A DNA stretch of 64,000 bases from CAIKZZ01 sp035604595. GTDB lineage: Bacteria > Pseudomonadota > Gammaproteobacteria > Steroidobacterales > Steroidobacteraceae. The position numbers were made by a program, and so were the translations under genes. How positions within the stretch are numbered: the first letter of the stretch is position 1; every line of letters begins with the position of its first letter. The stretch is taken from positions 62,001 to 126,000 of the forward strand of contig DATNIE010000008.1 of the NCBI GenBank assembly GCA_035604595.1, in the 5' to 3' direction. The notes below the pieces were generated by a model. The model was not told the DNA's origin, did not search any database, and was given only the letters and a program-made list of their open reading frames with translations. Shown here one piece after another: positions 52,091 through 60,540 of this stretch.

Positions 52091-53308
52091 ATGCCCGTGC
52101 GCGATCGTCTCCCGCCCCCCTGCAGTACGCGCCGCGCGGCGCTCCGGCCCCTCGTGCGGCTCGCGCTGCTCGCGGCCTCGGCATGGCCGCTGCTCGCGGC
52201 CGGGGCGCCGAATGCCGCCGATGCCGAAGCGCAGCTGCGGCGCGTGCAGTCGCGGATCCGCGACGCCACCGAGGCAGTGCAGGCGGATGTCGCCAAGCGC
52301 GACAGCGTCGCTGCCCAGCTGCATGCAGCCGATCAGGCGCTCGCGGCGGCGCGGGTGCGCGTCGAGGCGGTGCGCGAGAAGCGCGCCGTCAGCGAGGCGC
52401 ACCGAGCGGAGCTGCGCGAGGAGGAGACGCGTGCCTCCGCCGCGCTCGATGCCGAGCGCGCCGCGCTCGCCGGCCAGCTGCACGCGGCCTACGTCAGCGG
52501 CCCGCAGGAGCAGCTCAAGGTGCTGCTCAACGCCGAGGATCCCGCGACGCTCGGCCGCATGCTGCGCTACTACTCCTACCTCGGCCAGGCCCGGGCCGAC
52601 CGGATCCAGGCGATCCGCGATGAGGCCGCGCGCCTCGAGGCTGTCGACGAGGAACTCGCCGCCGAGAACGCCCGGCTCGCGGCGCTCGAGGATGACCGGC
52701 GCCGCGAAGCGGCGGCGTTCGAGACCGCACGCGGCGAGCGACAGCGAGCGCTCGGTGAGCTACAGGCGCGGATCCAGAAGGGCAGCGGCGAGCTCAAGGA
52801 CCTGAAGGCCAACGCCGCCTCGCTCGAGGACCTGCTGGCACGACTGCGCGCCGCGCTCGAGGACTTCGACAGCGAGAACCTGCTCGGCCGCAATGGCCAG
52901 CGCCGTGCATTCCCCGAGGTCCACGGGCGGCTGCCGTGGCCGGCACACGGAAAGCTGCTCGCGAATTTCGGCGAGACGCGGGCCGGCGGTTTGAAGTGGA
53001 ACGGACTGTTGCTCGGGACGCGCCCGGGCGGCGAAGTCCGGGCGCCGTATTTCGGGCGCGTGGTGTATGCCGACTGGCTGCCAGGGCTCGGACTGCTGCT
53101 GATTCTCGATCACGGCGGCGGGTTTCTGAGCCTGTACGGCTACAACGAACGGCTCTACAAGGGCGTCGGCGACAAGGTCCGTCCGGGCGAGATCCTGGCG
53201 GCGAGCCTCGGCGAGGGCAGCGCGCGCCCGGAGCTCTACTTCGAAATCCGTCAGGGCGCACGCCCGCTCGACCCGCGGCCGTGGCTCAGGGGGGCGCCGC
53301 GACCCTGA
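52091..53308 (+). CDS. envC: Murein hydrolase activator EnvC (degenerate M23 domain)
   Basis: EnvC activates the amidases AmiA/AmiB at the division septum. ATG 52091 gives 405 residues: a signal peptide, a long coiled coil rich in Ala, Arg and Glu (about residues 40-265) and a C-terminal LytM/M23 domain. In that domain NFGETRAGGLKWNGLLLGTR, VRAPYFGRVVYADWLPGLG and LILDHGGGFLSLYGYNE are present, but the histidines needed for zinc are largely replaced, as expected for an activator instead of an enzyme. Divergent from the rhodanese operon, as in related genomes (gpmI, usually next to envC in E. coli, is missing). Confidence 0.92.
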   Translation: MPVRDRLPPPCSTRRAALRPLVRLALLAASAWPLLAAGAPNAADAEAQLRRVQSRIRDATEAVQADVAKRDSVAAQLHAADQALAAARVRVEAVREKRAVSEAHRAELREEETRASAALDAERAALAGQLHAAYVSGPQEQLKVLLNAEDPATLGRMLRYYSYLGQARADRIQAIRDEAARLEAVDEELAAENARLAALEDDRRREAAAFETARGERQRALGELQARIQKGSGELKDLKANAASLEDLLARLRAALEDFDSENLLGRNGQRRAFPEVHGRLPWPAHGKLLANFGETRAGGLKWNGLLLGTRPGGEVRAPYFGRVVYADWLPGLGLLLILDHGGGFLSLYGYNERLYKGVGDKVRPGEILAASLGEGSARPELYFEIRQGARPLDPRPWLRGAPRP

Positions 53309-53413
53309 GGCATCGCGCAAGCGTGATCGCCACCACATGCCGGCCGCTCGGCCGGCGGAACTGAGCACTGATTCACGAAATCGCCGCGGGCGTTAGGTAA
53401 AGTTGCCTGGCGC

Positions 53414-53437
53414 GCGCCAGCGCATCGACGCTGGCGC
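53414..53437. repeat. Perfect inverted repeat in the leader of the c-di-GMP hybrid gene
   Basis: GCGCCAGCG and CGCTGGCGC are separated by six bases (CATCGA). The hairpin ends 29 bases before the ATG at 53467. No T-run follows, so it is not a standard terminator; it could be an RNA element or a protein-binding site. A second dyad, GCCGGCCG/CGGCCGGC at 53339-53356, lies closer to envC. Confidence 0.5.
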
Positions 53438-53466
53438 CGACGCTACGTCAACGGAGTACACGGATC

Positions 53467-55704
53467 ATGGTCGCGGTCGCCCAGAAGCCCCCACCGGCCA
53501 ACGTCGGCCTCGACATCTATGGGCAGCTGATTCGCATGCTGCTGCCGCGCGCTCAGTCGATCTCAGTCTACGGCACCGACGCGCGGACCCTGTGGGCCTC
53601 CGACGGCCAGGATGATCCGGACCTGCAGCGCCTCGCGGCCGAGCTGCTGTCCGGCGACGCCCCGGCGTCCAGCGACATCGACGGCACGGTGCGGCAGTTC
53701 GATGGCGCCAACGCGTACGCATTCCGGCTGCGCGACCCGGGCGGGCTGCCGCTCGCGGCAGTCACGCTGCTGGCGCGCGAGAGCGGCGACCCACGGCCGT
53801 TTTCGCTGGTGCTGGGCCTGCTGAGGCCCGCGCTCGAGTGCCTGCAGCGCGAGCTCGGCATGAAGGCGTCGATCGGCGCGCTGTCGGAGGATCTGCATTC
53901 GCGCGACCGCGACCTCGAGCTTCTGCTCGATGCGTCGGTCGACAAGTCCAACACCGCGCGTGGCGCGGACGAGCTCGGCCGTCTCGTACAGGCCGCCGTC
54001 GATCACCTCGGCTGCCTGATGGGCGCGCTGATCGTGCCCGGGCGCTCGATCGCGATCGTCCGCGCGCAGCACGGCCAGCCGCAGAGCCTCGCCGCAGAGG
54101 TCGTCACGCGCACGCACCGTCACCTGATGAACTGGGCGACGCTGCAACGGCGTTCGCTGACCATCAACAAGGTCAACCCGGCCGCCGCCAAGCTGCCGCC
54201 CTACAAGATCCTGTCGGTGCCGATCCGGCACCTGTCGAATCGCGTCATAGGGTTCTTCGCGCTGTTCAACGATCCGGACGGCGAGGACTTCAGGCGCCGC
54301 CAGATGCGCCTCGCCGAGCTGCTCGGGCGCAAGGTCACCTCGATCCTGCTGACGAGGTACGACGCGGCGACCGGGCTGCTGGCGCGCGGCGCATTTGAGC
54401 AGCAGGTCGACGCGGTGCTCGGCTCCCGCAAGAGCCCGGCAGCGGACGCGGTCGTCTATCTCGACATAGACCAGATGCACGTCATCAACGAGAACTTCGG
54501 CATGCACGTCGGCGATGAGACCATCGTCAGGGTGGCCGACGTCGTCAGGCGCCACGCGCCGATCGGTGCGCTCGTGGCGCGCATCTCCGGCGATCGCTTC
54601 GCGGTGTTCCTTGCGAGCACCTCGGCGAAGGCGGCGGCGCAGGCGGCGGAAGACATTCGGGCGGGCGTCGCGGAGCTGACGCAGAAGCGCCCGGAGGGCG
54701 TGCTGCGCGTCAGCCTGTCCGCCGGCGTCGCCCGGCTGCCGCGCAATTCGAAGCAGCCGCTGTCGCATGCGCTCGCCACGGCCGAGATCGCCAGCAAGGC
54801 GGCCAAAGACCATGGCCGGGATCGCGTCGAGACCTTCGATCATGGCGATGTGAGCATGGTGCGCCGTCAGAGCGAGGTGCAGATCATCGCCGGCCTGCAC
54901 GAGGCGATCGCCGCCGATCGTTTCCGGCTGTACGCCCAGCCGATCCTGCCGCTGGCGGTCGGGCCCGGCGAACCGCGCTTCGAGATCCTGATCCGGCTGC
55001 TGACCGATACCGGCGAGCTGGTGCCGCCGACGAAGTTCCTGCCGGCCGCCGAGAGCTACCAGCTGATGCCGGAGATCGACCGCTGGGTTATCAAGCACTC
55101 GCTCGCCGAGCTCGGTGCTCATGCAAAGATGCTGCAAGGCAGGGTGGCACGCTTCGCGATCAACCTATCTGGCCAGTCGGTCACGGATCCGGATGTGGCT
55201 GGTTTCATCGAATCGCAGCTGGCCGCCTCGGGCATTCCCGCCGATATCCTCTGCTTCGAGCTGACTGAAACCGCCGCGGTCACGCACCTCGAGCGCGCCG
55301 AGGCGTTCATGCAGCGCATCCGCAGTTTAGGCTGCGAGTTCGCGCTCGACGATTTCGGCACCGGCGCCTCCTCGCTCGCGTACCTGAAGACCCTGCCGGT
55401 GTCGGTGCTGAAGATCGACGGCAGCTTCGTGCGCGACGCGATTTCCAATCCGCGTTCCGACTCGATGGTCAAGGCGGTGGCCCAGCTCGCCCGCACAATG
55501 GGCATTACCACGGTCGCCGAATTCGTCGAGACCGACGAGCTCAGGATCCGCATGGCGGATCTCGGCGTCGACTACGGTCAGGGATTTGCGATCGGCAAGC
55601 CCGTGCCGCTCGGCGAGGTGCTGCAGGATCTGTCCCTGTACGAGCTGGTCGCGACGGACGCGACGGCACGCGTCGCCGTAGATCTGCCGCGGCTCACCGG
55701 CTGA
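53467..55704 (+). CDS. GAF-GGDEF-EAL protein with degenerate GGDEF, probable c-di-GMP phosphodiesterase
   Basis: A 745-residue soluble protein. The first 300 residues contain a GAF-like sensor region (LGRLVQAAVDHLGCLMGALI onward). The GGDEF site reads ARISGDRFAVFL near residue 373, so the cyclase is almost certainly inactive, though the domain could bind GTP. The EAL domain reads FEILIRLL (EIL near 505) but keeps the metal and catalytic residues: INLSGQ, FELTET, ALDDFGTG, LKIDGSFV, VAEFVET and a GQGFAIGKP motif. Net activity is probably hydrolysis of c-di-GMP, unless it is a FimX-like effector. An intact diguanylate cyclase gene follows 23 bases later. Confidence 0.9.
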   Translation: MVAVAQKPPPANVGLDIYGQLIRMLLPRAQSISVYGTDARTLWASDGQDDPDLQRLAAELLSGDAPASSDIDGTVRQFDGANAYAFRLRDPGGLPLAAVTLLARESGDPRPFSLVLGLLRPALECLQRELGMKASIGALSEDLHSRDRDLELLLDASVDKSNTARGADELGRLVQAAVDHLGCLMGALIVPGRSIAIVRAQHGQPQSLAAEVVTRTHRHLMNWATLQRRSLTINKVNPAAAKLPPYKILSVPIRHLSNRVIGFFALFNDPDGEDFRRRQMRLAELLGRKVTSILLTRYDAATGLLARGAFEQQVDAVLGSRKSPAADAVVYLDIDQMHVINENFGMHVGDETIVRVADVVRRHAPIGALVARISGDRFAVFLASTSAKAAAQAAEDIRAGVAELTQKRPEGVLRVSLSAGVARLPRNSKQPLSHALATAEIASKAAKDHGRDRVETFDHGDVSMVRRQSEVQIIAGLHEAIAADRFRLYAQPILPLAVGPGEPRFEILIRLLTDTGELVPPTKFLPAAESYQLMPEIDRWVIKHSLAELGAHAKMLQGRVARFAINLSGQSVTDPDVAGFIESQLAASGIPADILCFELTETAAVTHLERAEAFMQRIRSLGCEFALDDFGTGASSLAYLKTLPVSVLKIDGSFVRDAISNPRSDSMVKAVAQLARTMGITTVAEFVETDELRIRMADLGVDYGQGFAIGKPVPLGEVLQDLSLYELVATDATARVAVDLPRLTG

Positions 55705-55727
55705 GCTGCGCCCGCGTCGGCCGCCGC

Positions 55728-56780
55728 GTGATCGAACGTCGCGCCCACCCACCTGCCGAGGAACGCGACCTCGAAGGGCTCGTGCGCCACGTGGCGCTGG
55801 CCGACTGGCTGGTGCTGGGCGTCGTGCTGCTGCACCTGCTGGTGGCACCGGAGCGAGCCGCCACCGTGCCGACGGCTGCGGCATCAGCGGTGTTCGCGGC
55901 GTTGAGCGTGGCGCTGCGCATCCCGCGCCTGACCGGGGCACGCCCGGCGCTCGCGCTTGAGATCGAGACCTGGGCGATGGCGGTGTTCATCACCGTCGTC
56001 GCCTGGTTCACCGGCGGTGCCGAGAGCCCGCTGCAGAGCCTGTACCTGCTGCCGATCGTGCTGGCCTCGCTGGTGCTGCCGGCGCGGCGTCTGGCGCTGC
56101 TGCTGGCGGCGATCGCGGCGGCCTACATGCTGGTTGCCGGCTTTCGGCCGGGCGGCGTCGTGGCGCCGGCGGCATTCGCCGGCCGGGTGCTCGCGGTACT
56201 CGGACCGCTGCTGGTAGTCGCGTGGCTCACGGCCCAGCTCGGGACCGCAGTATTGGCCGGGCGGCGCCGCGCCGCAGCCCTGACCGAGGGCGATGCGCTG
56301 ACCGGACTCGCGACCCGTCCGGTGTTTCTCGACAGGCTGAGGCGCGAGCTGAGTTACGGAGCACGGGGCGGCCAGCCGTGCGGGGCGCTGGTGGTCGATC
56401 TCGACGGGGCGCGGCGTCTGAATGAGCAGTACGGAGACGAGGCGGGCAATGCAGCGCTCAAGCTCGTGGCCGAGGCACTGCGCCGCACGCTGCGCGACAC
56501 CGATCTCGCCGCGCGCTGGGGCGGGGACGAATTCGCGGTGCTGCTGCCGGGCGCGGATCGTAATGCCGCGCACGTCGTCGCGCAGCGGATTCGCCATGCG
56601 GTGTACACCACGACGCTGCAATCGGGGGCGCGGCTCATCAGGTGCTCGGTCAGCGTCGGCGTTGCGGCAGCGCCGCGCGACGGTCGCGATGCGCTGGCTT
56701 TGATCGCGAGCGCCGAACGGCGCCTCGAGCGCGACCGGGAGCTGCGGCGCAGCTCCGGTAGCGCGGCGCTGCGGGCCTGA
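55728..56780 (+). CDS. Membrane diguanylate cyclase (GGDEF)
   Basis: A 350-residue protein from GTG 55728. Residues about 20-185 hold five or six hydrophobic segments, a membrane sensor module; the C-terminal GGDEF domain begins LTEGDALTGLATRPVFLDRL. The active site ARWGGDEFAVLL is intact, and RDTD five residues earlier is the allosteric inhibitory site (RxxD). It should synthesise c-di-GMP with product inhibition. It follows the phosphodiesterase-type gene directly, so the pair probably sets one local c-di-GMP balance. Confidence 0.92.
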   Translation: MIERRAHPPAEERDLEGLVRHVALADWLVLGVVLLHLLVAPERAATVPTAAASAVFAALSVALRIPRLTGARPALALEIETWAMAVFITVVAWFTGGAESPLQSLYLLPIVLASLVLPARRLALLLAAIAAAYMLVAGFRPGGVVAPAAFAGRVLAVLGPLLVVAWLTAQLGTAVLAGRRRAAALTEGDALTGLATRPVFLDRLRRELSYGARGGQPCGALVVDLDGARRLNEQYGDEAGNAALKLVAEALRRTLRDTDLAARWGGDEFAVLLPGADRNAAHVVAQRIRHAVYTTTLQSGARLIRCSVSVGVAAAPRDGRDALALIASAERRLERDRELRRSSGSAALRA

Positions 56781-56813
56781 GAGACGCGCCGGGGGCCGGC
56801 CGCTCGGCGCTGC

Positions 56814-57203
56814 TCAGCCGGTGAGGACGGCCCGGACAGCGCCCACGATGCCGCCGATCAGCAGCAGCGCAACCGGGACGAACGACAGCCCGTAGCCCAG
56901 GCCGCGCTTGGCAGGATCGTTGACGTAGCCGACCGCGTAGACGAAGCGCCCGATCAGGTAGACGACGCCGAGCCCCGCGGCCCAGCGCACGCTGACGTAG
57001 TAGGCGAACAGCGGTAGCGCCGGAACCAGCGCCACGATCAGCTCGAGCGTGTTCTGCTGCACCCGGAAGTAGCGCTCGAACGATTCGTTACCCGTCGTCG
57101 CCGGCGCCTTGATCCCGTAGCGGGTGCGGGCGCCGCCGACCCGGATGCCAAAGTACAGATACTGGACCAGCGCGAGACCCATCACGAGGTACACGAGGCT
57201 CAT
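56814..57203 (-). CDS. MAPEG family membrane protein
   Basis: A 129-residue protein with four hydrophobic segments. YLVMGLALVQYLYFGIRVGGAR is the first, and the FERYFRVQQNTLELIVALVPAL motif is diagnostic of MAPEG (microsomal glutathione transferase/eicosanoid metabolism) proteins; later come YLIGRFVYAVGYV and a final helix. Such proteins can conjugate glutathione in the membrane. ATG 57203 has GGGGGA upstream; the longer frame upstream is unsupported. It is convergent with the diguanylate cyclase gene. Confidence 0.88.
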   Translation of the reverse strand: MSLVYLVMGLALVQYLYFGIRVGGARTRYGIKAPATTGNESFERYFRVQQNTLELIVALVPALPLFAYYVSVRWAAGLGVVYLIGRFVYAVGYVNDPAKRGLGYGLSFVPVALLLIGGIVGAVRAVLTG

Positions 57204-57302
57204 GGATTCCCCCCTGAGGATTGGCAGTTCTTTTCGACGCCGCCACTCTATCGAGAGCCGCGTGCCGCGGGCAGAATACACGTTCGTCGCCACGGGAGCC
57301 CC

Positions 57303-57764
57303 ATGACCAAAGCGGCGCGTGGTTACGCGCAGTTCGTCCAGATCCAGCGCCCCCCGGCGCGCGTGTTCAGCGCGTTCACCAGCAAGGAACAGCTGGAGAC
57401 CTGGTATGCGGCCGAGGCCAGCGTCGAGCCGCGCCGCGGTGGCGCCCTGCGGGTGCGGCTCAAGGACGGCAGAACCCGCGATGCGCTGATCGACGTGTTC
57501 GACCAGGACCGACGGCTACGGCTGATCTACATGCCGGACGCGGCAATGCCACCGATGCCGCCCGCCGGGGGCGGGCCGATCATAGAGGACGTGCTGTTCG
57601 ATCCGAAAGGGGACAGCACCATGGTGCGGGTGCTGGGCTCGGGAGTGCCGGGCGAGCACGAGTGGGACCCCTACTTCGCCTGGTTGCGGAGTGGCTGGAC
57701 CTACTGGCTGCACACGCTCAAGCTCACGCTGCGGGCCACACGGCCGCCAGTGGCCCGGACGTGA
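57303..57764 (+). CDS. SRPBCC / AHSA1-like domain protein
   Basis: A 153-residue cytoplasmic protein. VQIQRPPARVFSAFTSKEQL and TWYA at residues 13-36 are the opening of an AHSA1/polyketide-cyclase helix-grip fold; LRVRLKDGRTRDALIDVFDQ and WTYWLHTLKLTL continue it. Such proteins bind hydrophobic ligands or modulate chaperones. ATG 57303 is the only reasonable start. Its stop overlaps the GTG of the amidohydrolase gene, so the two are coupled. Confidence 0.82.
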   Translation: MTKAARGYAQFVQIQRPPARVFSAFTSKEQLETWYAAEASVEPRRGGALRVRLKDGRTRDALIDVFDQDRRLRLIYMPDAAMPPMPPAGGGPIIEDVLFDPKGDSTMVRVLGSGVPGEHEWDPYFAWLRSGWTYWLHTLKLTLRATRPPVART

Positions 57765-59098
57765 GACTGCTGCGGCGCCTCGCGGCCATCGCCGTCGCTG
57801 GCGTTGGCCTCGCATCGCCGGCGACGGCGGGCGATCTGAGGGCCCTGGTCGGGGGCATGCTGGTCGACGGCAGTGGCGGGCCGCCGCTCGCCGACAGCGT
57901 GATCCTGATCGACGGTGAGCGGATCACGGCTGTTGGCCAGGTCGGTACGCTCGCAGTGCCCGCGCAGGCCGAGGTCATCTCGACCGCGGGTCTGACCGTG
58001 CTGCCGGGGCTGTGGGACCTCGAGGTGCGCCTGAGCCGCCTCGGCCACGGCGACCTCGCTCGCTGGGACGAGACCTACCTGCCGCTGGCGGAGCGGGTCG
58101 TCATGCCGGCCGCCGCGCAGCAGCTGCTGCGCGCCGGGGTCACCAGCGCCAGGGACATCGGTTCGCCGCTCGAGGCGGCGCTGTCGGTGCGCGAGCGCAT
58201 TCGTACACAGCGGATCCCGGGACCCGCCCTTTACATATCGGGACCGACGCTGGAGAAGGATCCGCCCGCGCGAGCGCACGACTACCGCTGGGCGGTCCAC
58301 GGCCCGGAGGAGGCCCGTCAGAAGGCCGAGCAGCTCGCCCGCGCCGGGGTTGATGTACTCGTGGTCGCGGGCGCGAGCGAGTTCAGCGATGCCGAACTGG
58401 CGGCGATCGCCGCCGTGTCGCGCGACACGGGCGTGCGCTGGCACGCCGAGGTGCGGCACGATGCCGACATCGCCGCGGCCCTCGCGGCCGGGGCGACCGG
58501 CCTGCTCGACCTTGGCACGGACCTCTCGCCGGTCCTGCCGGAGGCCGGGCAGACCGAACTTAAGGTGCGCGCTGCGCGCAACGAGCCGGCCGCCTGGACG
58601 GCGGGGGTATCGGCACTGACGAACTACGAATGGCTGCGCCAGAACGCCGGGCCGCTCGACGAGGTGCGTTGGCGCGAAGGTCTGCCGCCCATCATCGCTG
58701 ACGACATACGCGCCTCGCTCGGGGACATTGCGGCGCTCGACGCCTTCGAAACGCCGGCCCTGCGGCGCGCGGTCGTGGGGTCGCGGCTCAGGAGTGCGCG
58801 TGCTGCTGGCGCACGGCTCGTGGTCGGCTCGGAGGCGGGCCTGCCGGCCCATCTGCACTCCCGCGCCACCTGGCAGGAGATTGAGGCGCTCGTGCTCGAC
58901 GGTGGGCTCACCACTGCCGAGGCGATTCGCGCCGCGACGCTGGACGCGGCGATCGTGATGGGCGCCGAGCACGAAAACGGCAGTGTCTCGCCGGGCAAGT
59001 TCGCGGATATCATTGCGGTGCGCGGCGATGCGCTCAGGCACATCGAGCGTCTGCAGGATGTCGAGATAGTCCTCCGGCACGGACTGCGGTATCGCTAG
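57761..59098 (+). CDS. Secreted amidohydrolase-fold protein lacking metal-binding residues
   Basis: A 445-residue protein from GTG 57761 with a signal peptide (LLRRLAAIAVAGVGLASPATA). The composite amidohydrolase beta-sandwich and TIM barrel are recognisable: DSVILIDGERITAVG, LTVLPGLWDLEVRL, ARAGVTSARDIGSP, and PGKFADIIAV at the end. The first metal ligands, normally HxH after PGLWD, are Glu88-Val-Arg90 here. The barrel region lacks the later His pair (LLDLGTDLS where a histidine usually occurs), and the last metal Asp is Glu in VVGSEAG. It is therefore probably not a working zinc hydrolase. Related secreted imidazolonepropionase-like proteins are active. Confidence 0.8.
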   Translation: MRLLRRLAAIAVAGVGLASPATAGDLRALVGGMLVDGSGGPPLADSVILIDGERITAVGQVGTLAVPAQAEVISTAGLTVLPGLWDLEVRLSRLGHGDLARWDETYLPLAERVVMPAAAQQLLRAGVTSARDIGSPLEAALSVRERIRTQRIPGPALYISGPTLEKDPPARAHDYRWAVHGPEEARQKAEQLARAGVDVLVVAGASEFSDAELAAIAAVSRDTGVRWHAEVRHDADIAAALAAGATGLLDLGTDLSPVLPEAGQTELKVRAARNEPAAWTAGVSALTNYEWLRQNAGPLDEVRWREGLPPIIADDIRASLGDIAALDAFETPALRRAVVGSRLRSARAAGARLVVGSEAGLPAHLHSRATWQEIEALVLDGGLTTAEAIRAATLDAAIVMGAEHENGSVSPGKFADIIAVRGDALRHIERLQDVEIVLRHGLRYR

Positions 59099-59122
59099 AT
59101 CTCAGGTTCGAGGAGCGGATCA

Positions 59123-59467
59123 ATGATGGGTCTCCTGCTGCGCGGCGTGTTCGCCGCGGCCGGCCTTTGGATCGCGACCTTCTTCATCACCGGGCTCAGG
59201 TTCGACCGGCCCGCGACGCTGATTGTCGCCGGCCTCGTCCTCGGGCTCGTCAATGCACTGCTGCGCCCGCTGCTGGTGATCCTGACGCTGCCGATCACGA
59301 TCGTCACACTCGGGATGTTCCTGCTGGTCATCAACGCCGCGATGGTGGCGCTGGTCGCATGGCTGATGCCGGGCATGCAGGTGGCGGGTTTCTGGTCCGC
59401 GCTCGGCACGGCGGTGATCGTCAGCGTCGTCGGCTGGGTCGGCGGGGCCCTCGCGCGCGGCCGCTGA
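59123..59467 (+). CDS. YvlD-type four-helix membrane protein (PF04020)
   Basis: A 114-residue integral membrane protein. It starts GLLLRGVFAAAGLWIATFFI and has VLGLVNALLRPLLVILTLPI with the strongly conserved NxxxRP motif and then ITIVTLGMFLLVINAAMVAL, the signature of the family sometimes called phage holin superfamily IV/YvlD. Function is unknown; homologues are not phage-derived as a rule. A double ATG lies at the start. The convergent EamA gene begins after a 32-base gap. Confidence 0.9.
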   Translation: MMGLLLRGVFAAAGLWIATFFITGLRFDRPATLIVAGLVLGLVNALLRPLLVILTLPITIVTLGMFLLVINAAMVALVAWLMPGMQVAGFWSALGTAVIVSVVGWVGGALARGR

Positions 59468-59499
59468 GGCCGCGCGGCGCGACGGCGCCTGCAGCCGCC

Positions 59500-60435
59500 T
59501 CACGGCGTTGCTTCGGCCGGAGGCGAGGCGCCGGAACTCGGCGTCGGGGCGCCATCCGGCAGGGACACGAGCACGACGCCGATCAGGATGATCACCGTGC
59601 CGGCGAGCTGCAGCCCCGACAGCCGCTCGCCGAGCAGCACCCAGCCGACCAGTGCGGCGACGGCCGGGTTTACGTAGGCGTAGGTGGCGAGCCGTGCCGG
59701 GGTCGTGTTGCGCATCAGGTAGCCGAATGCCGTGTAGGCGATCCCGGAGCTGAACACCGTCAGGAACACCAGGGCGCCGACGCTCGGCCAGGTCGCGTGC
59801 CAGCGGCTGACGTCGCCGTCACTGACGCCGATCGCGCCGAGCGCGAGGCCGCCGATCAGCATCTCTAGCGCAGTGAACATCAGGGCCGGTGTGACCGACC
59901 GGATGCGCCGGTAGTACTGCGTGCCGAGAGCCCACGCGAGACAGCCGGCGAGGATCACGAAATTCCAGCCGACGTTTGCCAGCGCGAAGCCGGCATGCGG
60001 CCACATCAGGAAGACGACGCCGGCAAAGCCGAGCAACAGTCCGGCTCCGCCACGCGCAGTCAGCGGGTGGCCGCGCGCGCCGAGGGTGCCGAGCAGCGCG
60101 ATCCAGAACGCCGAGCTCACGTTGAGCAGTGCCGACTGGCTCGAGGTGACGTGCCGCATGGCGAGCGCGTTGAGGCCGCTCGACAGCACGATCAGGAACA
60201 GCGCCATCACCGCGAAGTGCTGCCACTCGCGCGCACGGCGCGGCAGGGCCGCGCCGCGCGAGCCCGCCACAACGGCAAGTCCGATCCCCGCGATCGTGAA
60301 CCGCAGGCCCACAGCGAGCAGCGGTGGCAGGTCCTGCACGACGAGCTTGGTCGCGGCGAACGCCGAACCCCAGATCAGGTAGACGGCCGTGAAGCACAGG
60401 TACAGGAGCGTGGGATTCGGGCGGGACGTGGTCAT
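59500..60435 (-). CDS. EamA/DMT-family transporter
   Basis: About 311 residues from ATG 60435 (a GTG at 60465 is an alternative), with ten predicted membrane helices arranged as two EamA repeats. The first repeat opens LYLCFTAVYLIWGSAFAATK and the second includes NFVILAGCLAWALGTQYYRR; RLATYAYVNPAVAALVGWVL with the conserved Pro, then LGERLSG, closes repeat two. Such proteins export amino acids, nucleosides or drugs. No neighbour suggests the substrate. The C-terminal 20 residues are Pro/Ser-rich and cytoplasmic. Confidence 0.9.
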   Translation of the reverse strand: MTTSRPNPTLLYLCFTAVYLIWGSAFAATKLVVQDLPPLLAVGLRFTIAGIGLAVVAGSRGAALPRRAREWQHFAVMALFLIVLSSGLNALAMRHVTSSQSALLNVSSAFWIALLGTLGARGHPLTARGGAGLLLGFAGVVFLMWPHAGFALANVGWNFVILAGCLAWALGTQYYRRIRSVTPALMFTALEMLIGGLALGAIGVSDGDVSRWHATWPSVGALVFLTVFSSGIAYTAFGYLMRNTTPARLATYAYVNPAVAALVGWVLLGERLSGLQLAGTVIILIGVVLVSLPDGAPTPSSGASPPAEATP

Positions 60436-60492
60436 CGCGGACGGGCCAGGACGCTGGTCCGGCACAGCATGCCACGGAACGCTCCGCCAACA

Positions 60493-60524
60493 GAAAACGC
60501 CGGGGTGCCTTGCGGTACCCCGGC
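60493..60524 (-). terminator. Rho-independent terminator after the DUF4382-like lipoprotein gene
   Basis: On the minus strand a hairpin of arms GCCGGGGTACC and GGCACCCCGGC (60514-60524 and 60499-60509, one mispair) with a four-base loop is followed by GTTTTC. It begins 17 bases after the stop of the lipoprotein gene and separates it from the downstream EamA gene. Confidence 0.8.
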
Positions 60525-60540
60525 GCCGAGTCGATGCGGC

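Noticed and set aside
52091..53308. Loss of zinc histidines in the M23 domain of EnvC seemed to signal a broken gene
   Set aside because: EnvC activators are known to have degenerate LytM sites; the coiled coil and signal peptide are intact.
59123..59467. 'Phage holin' annotation suggesting prophage remains
   Set aside because: The family is a widespread bacterial membrane protein family; no phage gene, att site or integrase lies nearby.
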